This document shows, one piece after another, positions 1-6,785 of a stretch of DNA of 19,976 nucleotides; within the stretch, counting starts at the first letter, position 1; each line of letters begins with the position of its first letter. The stretch comes from an uncultured Oscillospiraceae bacterium (GTDB lineage: Bacteria > Bacillota > Clostridia > Oscillospirales > Acutalibacteraceae): contig UQNI01000037.1 in the NCBI GenBank assembly GCA_900542375.1, forward strand, positions 1-19,976, written 5' to 3'. Both the position numbers and the translations under genes were made by a program. The notes below the pieces were generated by a model. It did not search any database. It was not told the origin of the DNA and was given only the letters and a program-made list of their open reading frames with translations.

Positions 1-263
1 AGACCAGAATCACAACAAAGTCAACAAAAATTTAGAAAATATTTTTGATATTTCTCACAATCCATTTTTTGTAAAAAAAATATCTCTTTTATTATTGAGA
101 AAAAAATAGAATGATATTTCATGCAATAATACTTATGTTTATTATAATTTTACAGGATTTGAATTATTTCATTCATATTATTGAGAATATATGTCTTACT
201 TACACCTTTTTATGTGCCAACTGACAGTTTGCAAAATGAATCATGTCATAAATTTATGCACAT

Positions 264-295
264 TTGTTGCAGTAAAAATATTTTTACTGCAACAA
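264..295. repeat. 32-nt perfect palindrome
   Basis: The left arm TTGTTGCAGTAAAAAT (264-279) is followed without a spacer by its exact reverse complement (280-295). The outer part carries the GC pairs and the centre is A/T only. This is the wrong way round for a stable intrinsic terminator, and no T-tract follows on either strand. It is better read as a regulatory dyad or a cruciform-prone site. Its function is unknown. Confidence 0.75.
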
Positions 296-482
296 CACAA
301 TATTTCATTTTAGAGATGGACCGAACAGTTTCATATTAATACAAAAAACATTACCACAATATTTTATCTATGTTATAATAACCTCAAAACAGCAACAAAA
401 CAAACCTTAAAAATATCTTTCAATATTCATAATTTTGGTTGTTAAGAGAACGGTTTTAATGTTCTGTCAATTAGAAATTACT

Positions 483-511
483 TTGTAGTTTCTTGCATGT
501 TATACCATAAT
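483..511 (+). promoter_or_regulatory. Candidate sigma-A promoter for the 540 gene
   Basis: TTGTAG (483-488) and CATAAT (506-511) are separated by 17 nt. The predicted transcript would start near 518, just before the GAGGAAG ribosome binding site at 522. An alternative pair, TTGCAT (493) with TAAAAT (516), would start too close to the binding site. Moderate to weak support. Confidence 0.35.
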
Positions 512-539
512 TTATTAAAATGAGGAAGTGTGAAACAAA

Positions 540-962
540 ATGAAACAATTGTCACCGGATGAAAAGAATTTTATTTTTCAAATTGCGAATCGTACTCGTT
601 ATCCTATCGTAAGACTGGAGTTAAGAAGCTCAAAGGAACGTTCTTTAATATCAACTGCATTAAACCATGTGCATTTAGAGACAAAACATGATAGCATGGA
701 AATTGTCAAACAACGTGCATCCGTTTTACAATCTTTATGTGAAAAAGGTTTCATAAAAATAAGTTATAAAGTTTTTATTACCGTCCAATCTGATTACGCA
801 ATATATGAGGTCAGCGATATCTTTTTATTGTTACATCAGTTAGTGGAGCAAGGAAAGAAAAATCCGGATTATTTATTTGATATACCTTATATCAAACGAG
901 GACAGGTTATGTTAACTGAAATGGGCAAGTCTTATGTCGCACAAGATAATCTAAATCGTTAA
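540..962 (+). CDS. Hypothetical protein, winged-helix-like
   Basis: This is a 140-residue soluble protein with no signal peptide or membrane segment. I do not recognise a named family. Residues about 60-105 read as a helix, then a short strand, then a DY-x-Y segment ('EKGFI' followed by 'DYAIYE'). The protein ends with a 'GQVMLTEMG' stretch typical of small winged-helix or MarR-like folds, where 'LTEMG' would close the wing. The ATG is preceded by GAGGAAGTG with about 9 nt spacing, which supports the start. It is monocistronic: the next gene has its own promoter at 999-1027. A DNA-binding role is only an inference from fold-like features; the coding call itself is good. Confidence 0.7.
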   Translation: MKQLSPDEKNFIFQIANRTRYPIVRLELRSSKERSLISTALNHVHLETKHDSMEIVKQRASVLQSLCEKGFIKISYKVFITVQSDYAIYEVSDIFLLLHQLVEQGKKNPDYLFDIPYIKRGQVMLTEMGKSYVAQDNLNR

Positions 963-998
963 TATTTAACATTTTCTATGTGATATTTTGCAGAAATC

Positions 999-1027
999 TT
1001 GTATAAAACGTGTTCTTATGTTAAAAT
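999..1027 (+). promoter_or_regulatory. Sigma-A promoter, extended -10
   Basis: TTGTAT (999-1004), a 17-nt spacer and TAAAAT (1022-1027), with a TG dinucleotide at 1019-1020 making an extended -10. The predicted start is near 1034, ahead of the DUF2500-like gene. Confidence 0.6.
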
Positions 1028-1060
1028 ATAGATAGATTTAAGAGATATGGGGGAATGTCA

Positions 1061-1453
1061 ATGGAATGGTATTATGCACTGATTATTGCGGTTTTAGCGG
1101 TAGGGGTGATTGGAGCTCTTATTTATGTTCGTACAAAAGTTTCTAAGAATGTTATTAAGCATGTACGTGCAAAATTGGCTCGTACAGAAACAGAACGTTC
1201 AGAATTTGAGGGACCAGATGGGAAAATCTATTCGAAAATAACTGCTATGGTTTTAGTATTTTTGGTAGAAGATGGAACTGAATTGAAATTTGCTGTTAAC
1301 AATAAGATGAAAGGCAGAGTACAAGAGCAACAGTGGGGGTATTTAATGTATTGCGGAGATAAGCTGCTTAAATTTGAATGTAAACAAGGCAAAATAGGTA
1401 TGAAACGTTATTTGAATGACGGTATTCTAAAATCTAAATATTTTCGTTCTTAA
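1061..1453 (+). CDS. DUF2500-like single-TM membrane protein
   Basis: The product has 130 residues. Residues about 3-24 form one hydrophobic helix (YYALIIAVLAVGVIGALIYV) and the rest is a soluble domain rich in strands. The layout (short N-terminal helix, 'F..ED.TELKFAV' and later 'WGYLMYCGDKLLKFE') resembles DUF2500 proteins of Firmicutes, whose function is unknown. I chose the ATG at 1061 over the in-frame ATG at 1055 because the GGGGG binding site at 1049-1053 is only 1 nt from 1055 but 7 nt from 1061. The gene has its own extended -10 promoter and no clear terminator. The family call is from motif memory and is moderate; the coding call is strong. Confidence 0.72.
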   Translation: MEWYYALIIAVLAVGVIGALIYVRTKVSKNVIKHVRAKLARTETERSEFEGPDGKIYSKITAMVLVFLVEDGTELKFAVNNKMKGRVQEQQWGYLMYCGDKLLKFECKQGKIGMKRYLNDGILKSKYFRS

Positions 1454-1780
1454 TATTAGACCAAAACAATCCGGCATTATCGTATGAAAAGCATTTTCCT
1501 AATAATATACGTTAATTTGAATTTCCGCATATAACTTATTTGGATTAGGATGCATTTTCTAATTGTGATTAACATATACAGTACTGTAAAAGCATATGGG
1601 GGCTCAATGCAAATTGAGAATGTTTTTGGGGATTGTTAAAAATAAAAAGCAGTTTACATAATTTTGATTTTTTGTTTTAAATAAAATTAAAAAGTCTAAA
1701 GTTTTATTTTTGATATTTTGTACTGAATATGTTGTCAATATAATTGATTGCCAGAGGGCAGTGGGGAGTATTGGTGGGCT
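1454..1780. other. Gene-free spacer upstream of TetR gene
   Basis: This spacer of about 330 bases has no convincing gene. It contains a small hairpin, CTCAAT-GCAA-ATTGAG, near 1604-1619, followed by a weak T-rich stretch. That could be a poor terminator for the upstream gene. It also has a TATAAT hexamer at 1739-1744 that would serve the TetR-type gene. Confidence 0.5.
1739..1744 (+). promoter_or_regulatory. Candidate -10 box for TetR-type gene
   Basis: A perfect TATAAT lies 37 nt before the GTG at 1781. The best -35 candidate, TTGTAC at 1718-1723, is only 15 nt away, so the -35 is uncertain. The box sits four bases before the in-frame TTG at 1748. Transcription from here would therefore leave that TTG out of the message, which supports the GTG start. 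Confidence 0.4.
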
Positions 1781-2356
1781 GTGAAATATAAATGTACTGA
1801 AGTAACAAGAAATAAAATTAAAAGAGCATTTTTGGAGTTAACAAATATCAAACCTGCGAATAAGATTTTTGTAAAAGAAATCATCCAGGTAGCAGGTATC
1901 TCACGAGCATGCTTTTATGTGCATTATGAAAATATAGCGGCATTGATTCATGAGATAGGCAATGATACTGTAAAAAGTATTATGGAAATAACAGAAGAGA
2001 AAAAATATACAGCAGATATGTCACGCGAAATTGCATGTAATCGTGCATTGGCACAGTATGTACAAGAAAATAAAAAGACCGTATCTATTTTAATGAGTGA
2101 GTACGGAGATCCTGATTTTTTAAAAGAATGGCATATCCATGTGAAAAAACAAGTTTTATTGCGTTTGGAAAAGGATCATATTCCAATTAATCATGATATA
2201 GAGGATATGGTAGAATTTGCAATGAACCGTGTTTTTGATACCATACTGCAAAATCTGGATGATCCTTTTGATGAAGTATTCAAAGCGTTAAATATCATGG
2301 ATAAATTTATGCTTTGTTTGGTGGTAAGTACACATTACAGCAGATTAAAGTTATAA
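1781..2356 (+). CDS. TetR/AcrR-family transcriptional regulator
   Basis: The product has about 191 residues from GTG 1781. The N-terminal residues about 5-60 form the TetR DNA-binding domain: a first helix 'TRNKIKRAFLEL', then 'VKEIIQVAGISRACFYVHYEN', the usual helix-turn-helix ending in the F-Y-x-H-Y signature. The C-terminal part is all-helical and divergent, as expected for the ligand and dimer domain. An upstream in-frame TTG (1748) is unlikely because a -10 box lies just in front of it; a GGGGAG at 1763-1768 can serve the GTG. No divergent efflux or target gene sits next to it, so the regulon cannot be inferred. The gene ends inside a terminator shared with the convergent HAD gene. Confidence 0.82.
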   Translation: MKYKCTEVTRNKIKRAFLELTNIKPANKIFVKEIIQVAGISRACFYVHYENIAALIHEIGNDTVKSIMEITEEKKYTADMSREIACNRALAQYVQENKKTVSILMSEYGDPDFLKEWHIHVKKQVLLRLEKDHIPINHDIEDMVEFAMNRVFDTILQNLDDPFDEVFKALNIMDKFMLCLVVSTHYSRLKL

Positions 2357-2390
2357 TAAAAAACGGTACCATTAGGTACCGTTTTTTATT
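2355..2390. terminator. Bidirectional intrinsic terminator
   Basis: The arm 2355-2370 pairs perfectly with 2375-2390 (16 bp, loop ATTA), with A and T runs on the outside so it works in both directions. The stop codon of the minus-strand HAD gene (2372-2374) lies in the loop, and the TetR stop is at 2354-2356. Confidence 0.9.
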
Positions 2391-3220
2391 ATTTGATTTT
2401 TATATCTGTTTGCTTTTGGGATAGGCGGGTTTGCCAAATTTAACCGAATTAAAGCTTTATAAATGCCGTCGTCAAAAATGGAATCTGTTACAAAATCCGC
2501 AGCTTGTTTCGCCTCTTCTGTCCCATTGCCCATGGCAATGCCGCAATGGACTAATTTTAACATAGATACATCGTTATTTCCGTCTCCAAAGGCAATCGTA
2601 TCTTTCAGGTCGATATTTGCATGTTTGGTCAACAGTCGAATGGCATTTCCTTTATCATTTCCTACAAATGCCAAATCAGCAGAAGCATTCCCCCTATGTC
2701 TGTTTAGTATCATGCTGCCGTCAAATGCAGTTTTACAGCGGTCAAATTCTTCTTCCGTATCAAACATAAACTCAAGGCTGTTTGCAGTTACATCACCGGG
2801 ATTCCATTCTGTCTTTGCAAAATCATCCATTCCATATATTCGGTTAAAATAACGAATGGAGTCCGGGTCCATATTTCTGCACCAAGCACAAACTTTTCCA
2901 ATGAACGCATACCGTGCTTTTACATTATCAAAATGCTTCATCAGATAAGATACTTCTTCGTGAGAAAAAATTCTATCGTAGATGATATCTCCTTGATAAA
3001 CAATGTGAGAACCGTTCATAGTAATATAACTTTCAAAGATATTAGGAAAATATTTTTTCAAAAAGGCCTCGTGTCTGCCGGTACAAGCAATGATTTGGTG
3101 TCCCTGTTGCTTTAACAATTGAAGTGCTTGCCGATTACTGTTTGGAATGGTAAATGGTTTATTGTGCCAACAATCCAATAAGGTTCCGTCAATATCGAAA
3201 AAAATTGTTTTTTTCTGCAC
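2372..3220 (-). CDS. Cof-type HAD-superfamily phosphatase
   Basis: This 282-residue cytosolic enzyme has all four HAD motifs. Motif I is FFDIDGT with nucleophile D9 and acid/base D11. Motif II is 'CTGR' around T47, motif III is K190 in 'DKGNA', and motif IV is 'GDGNND' at 212-217. The large cap between about 80 and 185 fits type IIB (Cof/YbjI) enzymes, which remove phosphate from sugar phosphates, FMN or pyridoxal phosphate; the substrate cannot be told from sequence. The start is GTG, with AAAGGA about 9 nt upstream. It is transcribed divergently from spoVAE and ends in the shared terminator with the TetR gene. Length is normal for the family. Confidence 0.9.
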   Translation of the reverse strand: MQKKTIFFDIDGTLLDCWHNKPFTIPNSNRQALQLLKQQGHQIIACTGRHEAFLKKYFPNIFESYITMNGSHIVYQGDIIYDRIFSHEEVSYLMKHFDNVKARYAFIGKVCAWCRNMDPDSIRYFNRIYGMDDFAKTEWNPGDVTANSLEFMFDTEEEFDRCKTAFDGSMILNRHRGNASADLAFVGNDKGNAIRLLTKHANIDLKDTIAFGDGNNDVSMLKLVHCGIAMGNGTEEAKQAADFVTDSIFDDGIYKALIRLNLANPPIPKANRYKNQIIKNGT

Positions 3221-3252
3221 GTATTTTCATCCTTTCTATATTGTGCCTCTTT

Positions 3253-3282
3253 CTATAGTATACCTTGCATAATGATATGCTA
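3253..3282 (+). promoter_or_regulatory. Possible sigma-G-type promoter for spoVAE
   Basis: CTATA (3253-3257), 18 nt, then TATGCTA (3276-3282). The forespore sigma-G consensus, as I recall it from Bacillus, is GnATR-N18-CATnnTA, so each box has one mismatch. The position, 33 nt before the spoVAE start, is right. This is inference from consensus only. Confidence 0.35.
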
Positions 3283-3314
3283 TTAGGGAAAAGATAGTCA
3301 CTGAGGTGAAATTT

Positions 3315-3671
3315 ATGGAATTCTTAATCGCATTTGTTGTTGGAGGTCTTATTTGTGTGGTCGGTCAGCTATTAATTGATTTTACCAAATTGACACCTGC
3401 CAGAATTTTAGTTCTTTTTGTTACTTTGGGAGTATTTCTAACAGCTGTTGGTTTGTATGAACCATTGGTTAACTTCGCGGGAGCAGGTGCTACAGTGCCA
3501 TTAACAGGTTTTGGATATACACTTGCAAAAGGTACAATGGAAGCCGTTGAAAGTTTAGGTTTTCTGGGTGCTTTTACAGGTGGTGTTACAGCTGCCGCAG
3601 CCGGAATTGGAGCAGCAGTATTTTTTGGTTATATTGCAGCATTATGCGCAAAACCATCGGATAAAGGATAA
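3315..3671 (+). CDS. spoVAE: Stage V sporulation protein AE (SpoVAE, SpoVAEb type)
   Basis: This is a membrane protein of 118 residues, the usual length for SpoVAEb. It has three to four hydrophobic helices: about 3-22 ('FLIAFVVGGLICVVGQLLID'), 29-48, a glycine/alanine-rich segment around 58-75, and 87-110. SpoVA proteins sit in the forespore inner membrane and are needed for uptake and release of calcium dipicolinate. I chose ATG 3315 over GTG 3306 because GAGGTG at 3303-3308 gives 6 nt spacing to 3315 and itself overlaps the GTG. Unlike the usual spoVAC-spoVAD-spoVAE operon, it stands alone here between a divergent HAD gene and its own terminator. A possible sigma-G promoter lies upstream. 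Confidence 0.9.
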   Translation: MEFLIAFVVGGLICVVGQLLIDFTKLTPARILVLFVTLGVFLTAVGLYEPLVNFAGAGATVPLTGFGYTLAKGTMEAVESLGFLGAFTGGVTAAAAGIGAAVFFGYIAALCAKPSDKG

Positions 3672-3677
3672 AAAACA

Positions 3678-3714
3678 AATGCGAGTAGGCATAATACCTA
3701 CTCGCATTGTTTTT
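3678..3714. terminator. Intrinsic terminator of spoVAE, bidirectional
   Basis: The 12-bp stem AATGCGAGTAGG (3678-3689) pairs with 3697-3708 around a 7-nt loop and is followed by GTTTTT. A-rich sequence on the left side means it can also stop the minus-strand microprotein transcript that ends at 3720. Confidence 0.9.
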
Positions 3715-3719
3715 ATAGA

Positions 3720-3872
3720 TTACTGGATAGAGCAATCTAAGTAGTGCTCAAGATCCTCTTCGTCTTTCTTTTTCTTTTCAAGATAAACTACAACAGCTGC
3801 TACAGTTGCCGCGACAACAGCTGCCAAAGACAGAATTCCGATTAACCAGCGAAATTTATTGCAATGTTTCAT
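3720..3872 (-). CDS. Small single-TM membrane protein, 50 residues
   Basis: This short gene is well supported by its signals. The ATG at 3872 is preceded by GGAGGTG with 8 nt spacing. A near-consensus promoter lies at 3915-3943, and a terminator lies just beyond the stop. The product begins MKHCNKFRW, has one hydrophobic Ala/Val-rich helix at about 9-30, a KKKKDEED linker, and the tail LEHYLDCSIQ. A basic N-terminus and a charged segment after the helix suggest a tail facing the cytosol, but the topology is not certain. I do not recognise a family. It lies between spoVAE (convergent) and rpsT (same strand, separate transcript). Confidence 0.78.
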   Translation of the reverse strand: MKHCNKFRWLIGILSLAAVVAATVAAVVVYLEKKKKDEEDLEHYLDCSIQ

Positions 3873-3914
3873 TTATAGAGCACCTCCAATAATTATAAAT
3901 CTGTGTTTAAGTAT

Positions 3915-3943
3915 ATGATACCCAAAAATATTGAAAAAGTCAA
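3915..3943 (-). promoter_or_regulatory. Sigma-A promoter for the 50-residue protein gene
   Basis: On the minus strand TTGACT and TATCAT are spaced by 17 nt; each matches consensus at 5 of 6 positions. The start would be near 3908, about 20 nt before the GGAGGTG ribosome binding site. Confidence 0.75.
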
Positions 3944-4033
3944 CCTATCCACATAATTTGTCATGGAGAAAAAAGGAAGTAAAAACTAGGAAATTTTTAG
4001 GCTTTGCTGCAGTCCTTGTCATTACAAAATGCA

Positions 4034-4060
4034 AAAAGCAGAGCCCTCGGCTCTGCTTTT
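4034..4060 (-). terminator. Intrinsic terminator of rpsT
   Basis: A perfect 12-bp stem (4034-4045 with 4049-4060) with a 3-nt loop, GC-rich at the loop end and ending in a T run on the minus strand. It lies 17 nt after the rpsT stop. Confidence 0.92.
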
Positions 4061-4076
4061 GTGTTATGCATAGCAA

Positions 4077-4340
4077 TTATGCGTTAACAGCGTTAAGCTT
4101 TTGTGCAAGCGCAGATTTTTTTCTGGCAGCAGTATTCTTATGAAGAATACCTTTTGCAGTAGCTTTATCAATTGCTCTGATTGCAACTTTAACAGCCTCA
4201 GCTGTATTTGCGTCTTTATTTTCAAGTGCAATGTTTGCTTTTTTAATATCGGTTTTCAAAGCTGTGTTAATTGCTTTATTTCTAAGAGTTTTAGTAGCAA
4301 TCACTTTTACGCGTTTTTTTGCGGATTTAATGTTAGGCAT
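4077..4340 (-). CDS. rpsT: 30S ribosomal protein S20
   Basis: This is the 87-residue, strongly basic S20 protein, which binds 16S rRNA early in small-subunit assembly. The N-terminus MPNIKSAKKRVKV and the phrase 'KNTAARKKSALAQKLNA' at 68-84 are family signatures, and the length is standard. It starts at ATG 4340 behind an ideal AAGGAGG. It has its own promoter and terminator and is divergent from gpr, the same rpsT/gpr arrangement as in Bacillus. Confidence 0.98.
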   Translation of the reverse strand: MPNIKSAKKRVKVIATKTLRNKAINTALKTDIKKANIALENKDANTAEAVKVAIRAIDKATAKGILHKNTAARKKSALAQKLNAVNA

Positions 4341-4377
4341 AATTCCACCTCCTTATATATTTGTTCACGTACAGATA

Positions 4378-4406
4378 ATAATAACATGGACATGCTAAAA
4401 AAGCAA
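4378..4406 (-). promoter_or_regulatory. rpsT promoter with extended -10
   Basis: On the minus strand TTGCTT, 17 nt, TATTAT, with TG one base upstream of the -10. The predicted leader is about 30 nt long and contains the AAGGAGG site. Confidence 0.7.
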
Positions 4407-4474
4407 TATATTTTTGCGTTTATCCATAGATTTTTTAACAGAATGATTATAACAGAAAAGGAGTCAGATTGCAA

Positions 4475-5362
4475 ATGTTTTTTCGTACAGACTTAGCATT
4501 GGAATTAAAAGAAGGCGGACAATCGGAATTGTTGGATGTACCTTGTAAAATCAAAGAGAAAGACCGCTGTAAAATTAGTCATATTACGGTTCCGTGTCAT
4601 ATAAAAGATACAGGCATGGCACCGGGCGAATACATTACCATTGAAATGCCTCCCTTAAGTGATGCATTAGACGAAAACAATCGGTTTTTACAGGTCGTTT
4701 CAGATGAAATCAAACCTTTTTTACCTGAAAACGGCGAAGTGCTGGTAGCAGGTTTAGGGAATGCTGCAATTACTCCGGACGCTTTGGGAGAAAAGGTAAT
4801 TGCACAAATATTGGCAACCCGCCATGTAAAAAAGGAACTGGAGCGTATTACAGGTATATCGGAGCTCCGTTCGGTAGCGGCTGTAAGTACAGATGTATTG
4901 GGAAATACAGGAATGGAAACAGCAGAAATTTTAAAAGGCTTAACACAGCAATTAAGACCCAAAGCTGTGATTGTAATTGATGCAATGGCCGCCAGAAGTT
5001 TAGAAAGATTGGGCAAAACAGTGCAAATCAGTACAGCAGGAATTGCACCGGGAGCAGGTGTTGGAAACCGCAGACCGCAAATAGATCAGGCATTATTGGG
5101 TGTTCCCGTGATATCTGTTGGAGTACCTACGGTGGTAGATGCTGCAACAGTTGCTGTGGATTTACTTGGAGAAGAACATGTAACAGATGAAGAAAAAGAG
5201 AAGCTCAGAGAAATGGTAAGCCCAAACGGAGCTGCTATGTTTGTTACCCCCAGAGAAATTGATTTGTTGATACAACGCGGGGCCAGAATGATTGGTATGG
5301 CAATTAATGCTACGTTAAATCCTTGTTTTACCGTCAATGATTTTGAACTTTTAACAAAATAA
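4475..5362 (+). CDS. gpr: Germination protease GPR (aspartic, SASP-degrading)
   Basis: This 295-residue enzyme cleaves small acid-soluble spore proteins early in germination and is made in the forespore as a self-processing zymogen. The N-terminal RTDLALE matches the Bacillus processing site, where cleavage is after RTD. The two catalytic aspartates are present: D102 in 'ITPDALGEK' and D169 in 'VIDAMAARS'. The 'GAGVGNRR' and 'GVPTVVDA' motifs follow. The protein is shorter than the Bacillus enzyme (about 370) because a C-terminal insertion is missing, as in other clostridia. An in-frame TTG at 4469 is 5 nt from AAAGGAG and could be the true start; the ATG is 11 nt from it. spoIIP follows. Confidence 0.95.
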   Translation: MFFRTDLALELKEGGQSELLDVPCKIKEKDRCKISHITVPCHIKDTGMAPGEYITIEMPPLSDALDENNRFLQVVSDEIKPFLPENGEVLVAGLGNAAITPDALGEKVIAQILATRHVKKELERITGISELRSVAAVSTDVLGNTGMETAEILKGLTQQLRPKAVIVIDAMAARSLERLGKTVQISTAGIAPGAGVGNRRPQIDQALLGVPVISVGVPTVVDAATVAVDLLGEEHVTDEEKEKLREMVSPNGAAMFVTPREIDLLIQRGARMIGMAINATLNPCFTVNDFELLTK

Positions 5363-5503
5363 AAGCCTCGACAGAAACCGCCGTATTTTATTCAATAATA
5401 TTAATATAATGATAGAAACGAAAAATAATAGAATTCTAGTATTACAGGAATGTATAAAAATAGGAGGTAGGCGGTTGCAGTGAAACACTTCGGGAGGTTG
5501 TTT

Positions 5504-6637
5504 ATGGTCATAGAAACAAAACGCGGAAGAAAACTGTTGCTGCGGGTAGGCGCTGTTTTAGTTACCACCGTTGCAGTAGCTTGTTTTTCTATTCGTCTTG
5601 TACCGGCATTGTTGTCTAACCAGAACAATACAGCGTTAACAGCCGCAGGGTTTATTATGCCTGACGGAGCTGTAGAGGTGATGAAAAATGGATATGACGA
5701 TGCATACTTTAGCGTGTCAGAAGTAGAAGAAATGGTTTCTCAGGCGTCTTCTGTACCGGAAATTACAGAAAGTACCGTTACATCTGAAGAAACGGTTGGG
5801 CAGTCATCCTCAGAAGCGTATGTGCCTCCTGAGCCGGATTATACGGTATATGAAGGGACAGCATACCCTATTAACGAAATGCAGATTGCAAATGTAGGAT
5901 TAAAATATGAGAATATTACAGTTCGCAACGATACAGATTATGAACTGGATATTGCACAAGAGTTGGGACTTTCACCTGATGTAAAAATTAAAAAAGACGG
6001 AACACCGCAAGTACTAATTTATCATACCCATACGGGAGAATCCTTTTTAAAAACGGAAATGCCTAATTTTTATTCCAGTTTAGATACACGCTCCAGAGAT
6101 GAGAATTTAAACGTAATTGCGGTGGGCAATGAAATTACAAAGAAACTGGAAGAGGCAGGCATAGGAGTCATACATGATACAACGATTCATGATGACCCTT
6201 ATACAGGCGCATATAATCGCTCATGGGAAACGATTCAACGTAATTTAAATGAAAATCCGACCATTCAAGTTACAATAGACGTTCATCGCGACGCATTGGG
6301 AGGAGAATCTACCAGAATCAAACCTACAACTGTGATTAATGGCAGAAAAGCAGCGCAAATTATGATTTTATCCGGCTATGACGGTGATGGTTCCCTAGGT
6401 TTTCCGGATTGGGAACTAAATTTACGTTTGGCATTACGGTTGCAGCAAAACTGTGCAAATATTGAACAATCCTTTATCCGGCCTCTCAATTTTACAAATA
6501 GTCGTTATAATATGAATGCAACACATGGTTCATTGTTGGTAGAGTTCGGTACAGAAGTGAATACCATTGATGAAGTAAAATATTCGGGGCAGCTGTTTGG
6601 AGATGCACTGGTAAAAACGTTGGAATCGCTTATGTAG
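5504..6637 (+). CDS. spoIIP: Stage II sporulation protein P (cell-wall hydrolase)
   Basis: SpoIIP is the amidase/endopeptidase of the SpoIID-SpoIIM-SpoIIP machine that thins septal peptidoglycan and drives engulfment of the forespore. From ATG 5504 the product has 377 residues. A membrane anchor lies at about 10-35, followed by a Ser/Glu-rich linker (about 78-115) and the catalytic domain. Motif 'YHTHTGES' carries H174, H176 and E179, and 'DVHRDA' carries H261 and D263; these match the zinc-amidase motifs of the family. The ATG has GGGAGG 6 nt upstream; an in-frame GTG at 5480 with AGGAGG 12 nt upstream is an alternative. It follows gpr in the order seen in Bacillus. Confidence 0.96.
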   Translation: MVIETKRGRKLLLRVGAVLVTTVAVACFSIRLVPALLSNQNNTALTAAGFIMPDGAVEVMKNGYDDAYFSVSEVEEMVSQASSVPEITESTVTSEETVGQSSSEAYVPPEPDYTVYEGTAYPINEMQIANVGLKYENITVRNDTDYELDIAQELGLSPDVKIKKDGTPQVLIYHTHTGESFLKTEMPNFYSSLDTRSRDENLNVIAVGNEITKKLEEAGIGVIHDTTIHDDPYTGAYNRSWETIQRNLNENPTIQVTIDVHRDALGGESTRIKPTTVINGRKAAQIMILSGYDGDGSLGFPDWELNLRLALRLQQNCANIEQSFIRPLNFTNSRYNMNATHGSLLVEFGTEVNTIDEVKYSGQLFGDALVKTLESLM

Positions 6638-6711
6638 GTGATGTATTTATATCCTCTTTACAATAGATTTGCAATTGTTCAAAGAAAGTTAAAGGAATGT
6701 GTCAAAATTTT

Positions 6712-6730
6712 TGCTATAATCTGTTATAAT
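6712..6730 (+). promoter_or_regulatory. Two overlapping extended -10 elements
   Basis: TGCTATAAT (6712-6720) and TGTTATAAT (6722-6730) both fit the extended -10 consensus. Neither has a good -35 at 16-18 nt. They lie about 60 nt before the 6786 gene. Confidence 0.5.
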
Positions 6731-6785
6731 AGAAAAAGTATGTATACACAAAAGTATAACACCAGATAAGTGATGAGGAATATAA

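Larger units (their letters stand above)
1..539. other. Gene-free AT-rich leader region
   Basis: I found no convincing coding sequence in this 539-base stretch on either strand. It is very AT-rich, with many A and T runs. It holds a perfect 32-nt palindrome at 264-295, a short inverted repeat AGAAC/GTTCT at 447-465, and a possible promoter for the first gene near 483-511. The left edge may be the upstream region of a gene outside the window, but nothing in it proves this. Confidence 0.6.

Noticed and set aside
264..295. Palindrome read as an intrinsic terminator
   Set aside because: No T-tract follows on either strand and the centre is AT-only, so the hairpin tip would be weak; no gene ends beside it.
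1591..1661. Possible 21-codon peptide starting MGAQCKL
   Set aside because: There is no ribosome binding site in front of the ATG, and it overlaps a small hairpin; not supportable as a gene.
2463..2852. Open frame of 129 codons on the plus strand
   Set aside because: It lies antisense to the HAD phosphatase gene, which has all catalytic motifs, and has no binding site or family features.
3931..4143. Plus-strand frame of 70 codons starting at a TTG
   Set aside because: No ribosome binding site, and it runs through the rpsT terminator and the rpsT 3' end.
4101..4496. Plus-strand frame across rpsT
   Set aside because: Antisense to rpsT, a certain gene; the Cys/Phe/Ser-rich translation is typical of a shadow frame.
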